The position numbers and the translations under genes were made by a program. A DNA stretch of 39,775 nt from Ignavibacteriaceae bacterium (GTDB lineage: Bacteria > Bacteroidota > Ignavibacteria > Ignavibacteriales > Ignavibacteriaceae): the NCBI GenBank assembly GCA_020848375.1, contig JADLAF010000071.1:1-39775 (forward strand), written 5' to 3'. Under the pieces are notes generated by a model, which worked only from the letters and a program-made list of their open reading frames with translations, did no database searches and was not told the DNA's origin. This document shows positions 33,837 through 39,775 of the stretch, in pieces; positions within the stretch are counted from its first letter, which is position 1, and each line of letters opens with the position of its first letter.

Positions 33837-34849
33837 AGAAAACTCTCGTTTTTGTTCTGCTGCTGAATCTGGCGCTCTTCCTCTTCCTGGTATTTACTGG
33901 TGGAGATTCAACCCGCACACCCGATGAGCAGGATTTTGAAAATAAAATAAATGCTGACTCACTCTTCCGATATCATCTTTCCTATTACAACATCCCTGAT
34001 ACCCTTATAAAAAGGCAGTCAAAACGCCCTGTAAAAAATGATACGACTTCAATTTTGCTCCGCGTTACGCTGCCCGGCGATGTTATATTTCCGGTCTTTG
34101 TTAAAAGTCTCAATACACTTCTCGCAAAGTCTTCATTAAGAGCGAAATCAGATTTTAACGGTCAGTACACCTACAATCTGAACATCTATCGTGGCAGCAA
34201 TAAGATACTCTCATCCAGAATCACACGATCTCCGCAGCACCAGAGGAGCCAGGGGGCTTTGGCTGTATTTCTCTTAATACGAAGCAGTGACAATTTTAAT
34301 TTGAGCGATCTGGACTACCTTCCCGCCGGAATTTACCCTTTAGTTTACGCTGAAAAAATCAACCCTTCAAAGCTGCGGATTATTACCCAAGGGAACAGAA
34401 ACTACGGGGTACTGCTTGACGGGGAGATAAAAGAGGTAGATTTTAAACTTGATTTTTCTTTTTCAGAATCAAGATTTAACGGAGCTTTGAATAATATTTT
34501 CTCCTATTTTTCGGGTGTGAATCTGCTCCTGCTTTCACACCAGGCCAATTTTTACCTCCCCTCCGCAATAGGGAGGATTGTTAAAAAATCTGCCGAGAAG
34601 GGGATCCCGGTTATTGGCACCGGTCTTTTAGTTGATCTGAGAGATACTGATTCAGGTATCTCATTAAATGAAATAAAATTATTCGTTTCGCGCCTGCGCT
34701 CAGATGAAGCCGGAATTATCTTTCTTGACGCTCAGGCATATCTGGACATAAAAAAAGAACTTTATACCCTGAAAGAACAGGGTATAAAAATGCTATCACT
34801 GGCTGAAATTGTCAGGAAAGCCGGTCTGAGCTCTGCCCGGATAAACTAA
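33827..34849 (+). CDS. Membrane-anchored divergent polysaccharide deacetylase-like protein, probable CTG start
   Basis: The open frame runs from 33803 with no ATG, GTG or TTG before the membrane helix. CTG 33827 gives ALKKTLVFVLLLNLALFLFL as a signal anchor, with AAGGGTG 33816-33822 just upstream as Shine-Dalgarno. The first conventional start (TTG 34055) would remove the anchor. The mature 340-aa protein has an approximate PF04748 layout: IYPLVYAEKINPSKLRIITQ, VNLLLLSHQANFYLPSAIGR, GIPVIGTGLLVDLRDTD and AGIIFLDAQAYLDIKKEL. The metal-site His and Asp of active deacetylases are not clearly conserved, so it may be inactive. Function is uncertain; cell-envelope location is likely. Confidence 0.5.
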   Translation: MALKKTLVFVLLLNLALFLFLVFTGGDSTRTPDEQDFENKINADSLFRYHLSYYNIPDTLIKRQSKRPVKNDTTSILLRVTLPGDVIFPVFVKSLNTLLAKSSLRAKSDFNGQYTYNLNIYRGSNKILSSRITRSPQHQRSQGALAVFLLIRSSDNFNLSDLDYLPAGIYPLVYAEKINPSKLRIITQGNRNYGVLLDGEIKEVDFKLDFSFSESRFNGALNNIFSYFSGVNLLLLSHQANFYLPSAIGRIVKKSAEKGIPVIGTGLLVDLRDTDSGISLNEIKLFVSRLRSDEAGIIFLDAQAYLDIKKELYTLKEQGIKMLSLAEIVRKAGLSSARIN

Positions 34850-34933
34850 ATCACCGGTTTATTAATAATTTAATAACGAAGTGATGCTCCGCGATAAGAG
34901 GAAAAATTAGTTAATTTCCGGACTAAAATAAAA

Positions 34934-35021
34934 TACTTTAGACCGCCGGAATTTTATATCCGCGGAGATTCAATCAGAAATTTTTCGGTCGTTCAGGCGG
35001 TCGGAAACAGTTCCCGAAAAA
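34934..35021 (+). promoter_or_regulatory. Leader region of the TonB receptor: -7 box and alternative helices
   Basis: TACTTTAG (34934-34941) is one base off TAnnTTTG. Downstream, GACCGCC (34941-34947) can pair with GGCGGTC (34996-35002), and TTTTTCGG (34981-34988) with CCGAAAAA (35014-35021). The two helices interlock, so they would be mutually exclusive or form a pseudoknot. GGAG (35039-35042) then precedes ATG 35051. This resembles a switchable 5' leader, but no known riboswitch class (for example the cobalamin box) is recognised. Confidence 0.35.
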
Positions 35022-35050
35022 CTAACACTAAACAACTTGGAGTCGTCGTT

Positions 35051-38000
35051 ATGAAAAAACTTCTACAAACAGCCCTCTGTTTGTTCCTGCTGTTAAGCAT
35101 CGCTCCGCTTTCCCTTGTGCATGCACAAGTGATTACCACCGCAAGTATCAGTGGTGTAATCACGGATGACAAAGGCGAAGCCCTGCCGGCAGCAAACGTC
35201 ATTGCCGTTCACGTCCCTTCTGGTACCCAATATGGTATCTCGAGCAGATCTGACGGTAAATATAACATCCCTGGTATGCGCGTAGGCGGACCATACAAAA
35301 TCACTTTCTCTTTCGTAGGATTTGTTTCTCAGTCGGTTGAGAATATTTACCTCGAACTGGGACAGAACCTTGCTGTTGATGTAAAACTGTCCACTCAGGC
35401 AGTTCAGCTCGGTGATGTAGCAGTTTATGGTGAAAAAGATGCCATCATCCGCGGAGACCGCACCGGTACCGAAACCTCAATAAAAAGAGAAGGTATCGAA
35501 AGCATTCCTACCATCAGCAGACGGCTGGAAGATATAACCAAACTGACCCCTCAGTCTGGAAGAAATTCTTCTTTCGGAGGTGTTGATAACCGTCTTAATA
35601 ACATCACCATTGACGGTTCATACTTCAATAACTCATTCGGACTGGCAGGGCTTCCCGGAGACAGAACCGGTGTAGCTCCTATTTCCCTTGATGCTATCGA
35701 GCAGATTCAGGTAAATGTTTCTCCATTTGACGTTCGTCAGGGCAACTTTGTAGGCGCCGGAATCAACTCCATCACCCGCAGTGGTACAAACGAATTCTCC
35801 GGCTCTGTTTATTATCAGTTCCGCAATAATGATTTCGTTGGTGACAAAGCCGGTGACGCTGATTTCAAATCAGGCACATTCGACTTCAATCAGGTCGGTG
35901 TTCGCCTCGGCGGCCCGATTGTTCAGAATAAGCTGTTCTTCTTCGCTAATTTTGAAACCGATAACCTAATTCAGCCCGGTACAACCTATCTGGCCAATGA
36001 TGGTACTCAGACAGTAACCGGTCAGGTAACCAGAGTCCGTAAAACGGCACTCGATTCTCTTAGCAACTTCCTTAGAGGAAATTTCGGTTATGAAACCGGA
36101 CCTTATGAAGGTTACGATCACGAAACACCTTCCACCAGGTTCCTCGTCAAGTTTGATTACAACCTTGATAACTCAAACAAACTCAGCTTACGTTACACCC
36201 ACTTGGATTCTTACACTGATGTTCTTACTTCTAATTCAAGTTCTCTTGGTTTCGGTAACAGAAGATCAAACCTTAACGGTCTGAACTTCCAGAACTCAAA
36301 CTATAAGATTCTTGAAAACATCAGATCAGTCATCGGTGAGTGGAACTCAATTTTCTCAAACAACCTGACAAACAACTTCATCATCGGATATACGTACAAT
36401 GATGAAAGCCGTGAGTCACGCGGAACCTTCTTCCCGATGGTTGACATTCTTGAGGGCGGATCAGTATATACCACTTTCGGTTATGAACCCTTCACCCCGA
36501 ACAATGAACTCCGCTATAACAGCTTCCAGATTCAGAATAACCTGAGCTGGTATCTTGATGATCATAACCTCACATTTGGCGTCAGCTTAGAAAGTTATGA
36601 ATCTGAAAACATATTCTTCCCGGGTTCGCAGAGCGCTTATGTATATAACTCATTAAATGATTTCTATACTGATGCAAACGGATACCTCGGAAACCCTGCA
36701 AGAGATACATCAACAGTATCTCTCAGAAGATTCCAGGTTCGCTGGTCAAACATCCCTGGTCAGGATAAACCTGTACAGCCGCTTGAAGTAATGTACTCAA
36801 GTCTGTATGCCCAGGACCAGTGGAAAGTCAGCAGTACGCTTAATGTCATTGCAGGTATCAGATTTGACCTTCCGATATTCGGAGAAACAGGATATAAGAA
36901 TCCTCAGATGGATACCCTCTTCTTCAAAGATGAAGATGGTGCAACCGTTCAGTATAAGACCGAAAAACTTCCAGATGCAAACATACTCTTCTCACCAAGA
37001 GTTGGTGTAAACTGGGATGTTTTCGGAAACAAAACCACCCAGGTACGCGGCGGAACAGGTATCTTTACCGGAAAACCGGCTTATGTGTGGATTTCAAATC
37101 AGATCGGTAATAATGGTATGCTTACCGGTTTTGAACGTTTAGATAATACCCGTAACCGTCCGTTCAACCCGAATCCGGATAAATACAAACCAACTTCAGT
37201 TACCGGAGCTCCTGCTTCACAGTATGAGCTTGCTCTGACTGACCCGGATTTCAAATTTCCGCAGATGTGGAGAACAAATGTAGGTGTTGATCAGGTACTT
37301 CCTTATGGCTTCATCGGAACTGCAGAGTTCCTGTACAGCCAGGATGTAAACGGCGTATATTATATAAACGCAAACCTGAAGGACCCCAATACAGCTTTCA
37401 CAGGTGCTGACAATCGTCCGCGCTGGACAACTGGTAATAAAATCAACAGCAAAATTGATAACGCAATCGTTCTGAAAAATCAAGATCAGGGATATTACTA
37501 CAACATCTCTGCTTCACTTGAAAAGCCGCTTTCTGATAACTGGTACTTTAAGGCCGGTTACAACTACGGTGTTGCAAAGAACACAGTTGATGCAGGTTCA
37601 ATTGCGTTTGGTTCCTGGAACGGAAACCAGCACTCAGGCAATCCTAATAATCCTGGTGCTTCATTCTCAGCAAACAATCCTGGCAATCGCCTTTTTGTTG
37701 CTGCTTCTTATTCACTTGATTATTTCAACTTCGGTAAGACCACATTCTCACTGTTTGTTGACGGTTATAATCAGGCAATTGTAAACGGATTTGTTCAGGG
37801 TGTGGCAAGTTATACATTCTCTGGCGATCTTAACGGTGACGGCGGAACAAGCAATGACCTGATATATATTCCAAAAGACCAGGCAGAAATGAACTTTGTT
37901 GATATCACCTCCACCAGCGGCGGTGTTACAACAACACTCTTCACCGCTGCTCAGCAGGCAGATGCTTTCGAGAAGTTCATCCAGCAGGATGATTATCTGA

Positions 38001-38353
38001 GTGAAAACAGAGGAAAGTACGCTGAACGTAACGGTGTAAGCATGCCGATGATGTTCAGAACTGACCTGAGTATTGTTCAGGAGTTTTATACCGAATTCCT
38101 TAATAAGAAGAATACCCTTCAGGTACGTCTTGACATTCTTAACTTCATGAACCTCCTTAATGCTGATTGGGGCGTTGGAGATCAATTAGTTACCACCACC
38201 CCGCTCATTTCGCAGGGTGCTGATGCAAACGGTAAAGCACGCTATCAGTTACAGAGAGTTGGCGGCGCGCTTCTTGATAAAACATTTATCAAAGCAGCTA
38301 CCGTAAATGATGTTTACAGAATTCAGTTAGGTGTTCGTTACATCTTCAACTAA
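35051..38353 (+). CDS. Oar-like TonB-dependent outer-membrane receptor
   Basis: 1100-aa outer-membrane protein. It has a signal peptide (MKKLLQTALCLFLLLSIAPL..), an N-terminal carboxypeptidase-regulatory-like domain (about 32-118, ASISGVITDDKGEALPAANV), a plug (about 130-240: IPTISRRLEDITKLTPQSGR, IDGSYFNNSFGL, LDAIEQIQVNVSPFDVRQG, AGINSITRSGTNEFSGSVYY) and a large beta barrel ending in QLGVRYIFN. The plug is of the Oar (OmpA-related) type, not the SusC type, and no SusD partner is nearby. Ligand unknown; Oar proteins are linked to adhesion, fruiting or protein/peptide uptake in other bacteria. Codon choice looks more uniform than in neighbours, suggesting high expression. It is a single-gene unit with a long leader and a very strong terminator. 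Confidence 0.92.
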   Translation: MKKLLQTALCLFLLLSIAPLSLVHAQVITTASISGVITDDKGEALPAANVIAVHVPSGTQYGISSRSDGKYNIPGMRVGGPYKITFSFVGFVSQSVENIYLELGQNLAVDVKLSTQAVQLGDVAVYGEKDAIIRGDRTGTETSIKREGIESIPTISRRLEDITKLTPQSGRNSSFGGVDNRLNNITIDGSYFNNSFGLAGLPGDRTGVAPISLDAIEQIQVNVSPFDVRQGNFVGAGINSITRSGTNEFSGSVYYQFRNNDFVGDKAGDADFKSGTFDFNQVGVRLGGPIVQNKLFFFANFETDNLIQPGTTYLANDGTQTVTGQVTRVRKTALDSLSNFLRGNFGYETGPYEGYDHETPSTRFLVKFDYNLDNSNKLSLRYTHLDSYTDVLTSNSSSLGFGNRRSNLNGLNFQNSNYKILENIRSVIGEWNSIFSNNLTNNFIIGYTYNDESRESRGTFFPMVDILEGGSVYTTFGYEPFTPNNELRYNSFQIQNNLSWYLDDHNLTFGVSLESYESENIFFPGSQSAYVYNSLNDFYTDANGYLGNPARDTSTVSLRRFQVRWSNIPGQDKPVQPLEVMYSSLYAQDQWKVSSTLNVIAGIRFDLPIFGETGYKNPQMDTLFFKDEDGATVQYKTEKLPDANILFSPRVGVNWDVFGNKTTQVRGGTGIFTGKPAYVWISNQIGNNGMLTGFERLDNTRNRPFNPNPDKYKPTSVTGAPASQYELALTDPDFKFPQMWRTNVGVDQVLPYGFIGTAEFLYSQDVNGVYYINANLKDPNTAFTGADNRPRWTTGNKINSKIDNAIVLKNQDQGYYYNISASLEKPLSDNWYFKAGYNYGVAKNTVDAGSIAFGSWNGNQHSGNPNNPGASFSANNPGNRLFVAASYSLDYFNFGKTTFSLFVDGYNQAIVNGFVQGVASYTFSGDLNGDGGTSNDLIYIPKDQAEMNFVDITSTSGGVTTTLFTAAQQADAFEKFIQQDDYLSENRGKYAERNGVSMPMMFRTDLSIVQEFYTEFLNKKNTLQVRLDILNFMNLLNADWGVGDQLVTTTPLISQGADANGKARYQLQRVGGALLDKTFIKAATVNDVYRIQLGVRYIFN

Positions 38354-38372
38354 TCTGAAAACAGATTAAAAC

Positions 38373-38416
38373 AAAAAAGCCGCCGGAGGGTAAAACTTCC
38401 GGCGGCTTTTTTATTG
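38373..38416. terminator. Bidirectional terminator after the TonB receptor gene
   Basis: A perfect 15-bp stem, AAAAAAGCCGCCGGA (38373-38387) with TCCGGCGGCTTTTTT (38398-38412), has a 10-nt loop. A-runs and T-runs on both sides make it usable in both directions: for the receptor gene on plus and for lepB on minus. No gene is seen in 38413-38524. Confidence 0.92.
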
Positions 38417-38524
38417 ATAAGGATTAGCTATTAGCGGCTTAGCGGGCAGTTATTGCAGCTACTGGTAAAAGGACAATAACGATTTGAAGGACATAAACGA
38501 CGTCTCTGAATTCACAATCCACAA

Positions 38525-39466
38525 TTATTCAAGTATCATCATAATTCTTTCAAGCCGCACTGAGCCCAGAAGCTTGAAGATATTAAAGAACGGTATTTCT
38601 CTATCCCACGAAAACAGTACCAGAAACGCTGAACCAACTACTGCATCACGCGAAACCGGACCCCAGAATCGGCTGTCGTAACTGTCGTTACGGTTATCTC
38701 CCATCATAAAATAATAATCTTTTTTTACGGTGTAGGAGTTAACCGGTGTACCTTTGATGGTGATAACTCCGCTCCTCACGTCAACTACTCTTCCGCCGTG
38801 TTCACGATCAATGAACGTTCTCCACTGCATAATATTTTCAAGGGTCAGCGGAACGGTCATCCCTGCTTTTGGAACCACATAGGGGCCATAGTTGTCCTCA
38901 TTCCACGAAGCCCCGGCTGGATATATATAATCTTCTCCTCTTTCCGCGGGTTTTGAGTAAGGAAGTGCATAGTGAACATAAGGCGGAACGGGAAACTCTT
39001 TTCCGTTGACATAGGCAACACGGTCTATAATCTGGAGGGTATCACCCGGCATACCGATTAGACGTTTTACATAGTTAACGTTCAACTCTTTCGGTACAAG
39101 TTCTTCCCTGTCTCCGGGGAACTCAAATACGACTATATCCCCTGGCTCCGGCTCGCGGTAACCCGGGATGGTGAAATAAGGCAAAGCAACTTCAGTAAAC
39201 GGTATATACCGCGGTGAGGATGAGCCATAAATAAATTTATTTACAATAACAAAATCACCAACCAAAATGGTGTTTTCCATTGATCCTGTCGGGATTCTGG
39301 TATTCTGCACAAAAAATGTAATGATAAACAGCGCGGCTATTAACGCAAAGCCGAGTGACTTAAAGAATTCAATAACTTTTTCTTTTGGCGTTTTTTTTGC
39401 CTGTGCAGTTATTTCCTCTTCTGTGCGTATCCCCAGAATTTTTCTTCCGATTTCCTTAAAGTTCAA
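38525..39466 (-). CDS. lepB: Signal peptidase I
   Basis: Inner-membrane serine protease that removes signal peptides from exported proteins; 313 aa. It has one N-terminal membrane helix (LGFALIAALFIITFFVQ, about 38-54), then IPTGSMENT with catalytic Ser62, DFVIVNKFIYG (box C), NYVKRLIGMPGDTL with general-base Lys134, and the box E stretch MGDNRNDSYDSRFWGPV. A long linker between about 150 and 240 is typical of Bacteroidota enzymes. No ATG lies before Ser62, so TTG 39466 is the start, supported by AAGGA a few bases upstream on the minus strand. The intergenic repeat cluster lies upstream of it. Confidence 0.95.
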   Translation of the reverse strand: MNFKEIGRKILGIRTEEEITAQAKKTPKEKVIEFFKSLGFALIAALFIITFFVQNTRIPTGSMENTILVGDFVIVNKFIYGSSSPRYIPFTEVALPYFTIPGYREPEPGDIVVFEFPGDREELVPKELNVNYVKRLIGMPGDTLQIIDRVAYVNGKEFPVPPYVHYALPYSKPAERGEDYIYPAGASWNEDNYGPYVVPKAGMTVPLTLENIMQWRTFIDREHGGRVVDVRSGVITIKGTPVNSYTVKKDYYFMMGDNRNDSYDSRFWGPVSRDAVVGSAFLVLFSWDREIPFFNIFKLLGSVRLERIMMILE

Positions 39467-39524
39467 CTTTGTTCCTTAGTATATATTTTTTTATTCTTAT
39501 AATATTTGTTATTAACGGGTCACC

Positions 39525-39540
39525 CCCCGACTAGTCGGGG
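39525..39540. repeat. Perfect 16-nt palindrome
   Basis: CCCCGACTAGTCGGGG is its own reverse complement and lies 59 bp upstream of lepB, next to the tandem repeats. Such GC-rich palindromes occur as REP-like elements in Bacteroidota genomes; a terminator role is unlikely without a T run. Confidence 0.6.
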
Positions 39541-39560
39541 TCGCGGTTCATAATTGTTGC

Positions 39561-39643
39561 TAATCCATTTCAATCCCGGAGAGATTGTATATTGGTAGAA
39601 AACGCAATATGATATGAACCCACCGACCGCTTGTCGTTAGGAC
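39561..39643. repeat. Intergenic repeat, copy 1
   Basis: 83-nt unit beginning TAATCCATTTCAATCCCGGA and ending TTGTCGTTAGGAC. It is nearly identical to 39692-39775: one substitution and one inserted A near the 5' end, identical after that. The unit contains a degenerate inverted repeat (CAATCCCGGAGAGATTG). An open frame on the minus strand here is only a product of the repeat, not a gene. Confidence 0.85.
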
Positions 39644-39660
39644 AGGTCGCGACCTTGTCC
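39640..39660. repeat. Palindromic hairpin between the repeat copies
   Basis: GGACAGGTCG (39640-39649) is followed directly by CGACCTTGTCC (39650-39660), complementary except for one extra T. With the flanking GTTA/CTAC the dyad extends further. It overlaps the 3' end of repeat copy 1 and looks like a REP/BIME-type element. Confidence 0.6.
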
Positions 39661-39691
39661 CTACGGTATTTTGTCAACCTGCGAATCATCA

Positions 39692-39775
39692 TAATCCAAT
39701 TCAATCCCAGGAGAGATTGTATATTGGTAGAAAACGCAATATGATATGAACCCACCGACCGCTTGTCGTTAGGAC
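39692..39775. repeat. Intergenic repeat, copy 2 (runs to window edge)
   Basis: 84-nt copy beginning TAATCCAATTCAATCCCAGG, with matching bases 132 bp after those of copy 1. It is cut by the window end exactly where copy 1 meets the palindromic hairpin, so the array may continue outside. Confidence 0.85.

Noticed and set aside
37748-38185. 145-residue ORF antisense to the TonB receptor
   Set aside because: Shadow of the codon pattern of a highly expressed gene; no start signal or recognisable domain.
39570-39755. 61-residue minus-strand ORF with an internally repeated sequence
   Set aside because: The protein repeat merely mirrors the DNA repeat; no ribosome site or family match.
39561-39775. 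Possible CRISPR array
   Set aside because: Units are 83-84 nt with a 132-bp period and only two copies; too long for CRISPR repeats and no cas genes are present.

Overview
The window looks like a chromosomal segment from a Bacteroidota/Chlorobi-lineage bacterium, most likely an Ignavibacteria-type organism. Three things point that way. Secreted proteins carry the type IX secretion C-terminal signal (YPNPFNG / YPNPFNP). There is a large Oar-like TonB-dependent receptor. Some promoters carry a Bacteroidota-style -7 box (TAnnTTTG). The taxon is inferred from these family signatures, not from a marker gene. No tRNA, rRNA, CRISPR array, transposase or phage gene was seen.

Layout. 1-728 holds the N-terminal part of a Lon protease (minus strand, cut by the window edge). 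903-7893 is a copper/silver-type efflux operon: a small Cys-rich HYC_CC_PP-like protein, a CusA RND pump, a TolC-like channel, a CusB lipoprotein with metal-binding domains at both ends, and a secreted YHS protein; a strong hairpin terminator follows. 7945-10537 (minus) holds a membrane-bound PP2C/SpoIIE phosphatase and citrate synthase. 10707-13615 (plus) holds an MdtG-like MFS exporter, a VOC protein and a mixed-clade phosphofructokinase. 13772-16329 (minus) is a translationally coupled pair: a T9SS-exported endonuclease I and a class A beta-lactamase-fold hydrolase. 16349-17247 (plus) holds an adhesin-E-like secreted protein and a bacterial SET-domain protein. 17250-22402 (minus) runs pruA, sucC, a TPR protein and aroE.

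22545-25979 is a hybrid histidine kinase with PAS, GAF, two receiver domains and an HPt domain. It is followed by a three-gene cassette (26285-28477) that looks like PilV-, PilW- and PilX-type minor pilins but lacks normal prepilin leaders. A secreted Fn3/T9SS protein gene (28607-30718) is interrupted by one in-frame TAG. 30719-31580 looks degraded: an antisense T9SS tail remnant and a truncated TPR gene. 31581-34849 encodes an RmlD/epimerase-like protein, a small barrel-like secreted protein, an enoyl-CoA hydratase and a divergent polysaccharide deacetylase-like membrane protein that appears to start at CTG. 35051-38353 is the Oar-like receptor with a structured 5' leader and a perfect 15-bp terminator. 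38525-39466 is signal peptidase I (minus), and 39525-39775 is an intergenic repeat cluster.

Functional themes are periplasmic metal handling, envelope and export functions (T9SS cargo, signal peptidase, pilin-like cassette, TonB receptor), and central carbon metabolism (gltA, sucC, pruA, pfkA). The least explained parts are the pilin-like cassette, the duplicated YHS metal domain, the receptor leader and the 132-bp-period repeats.
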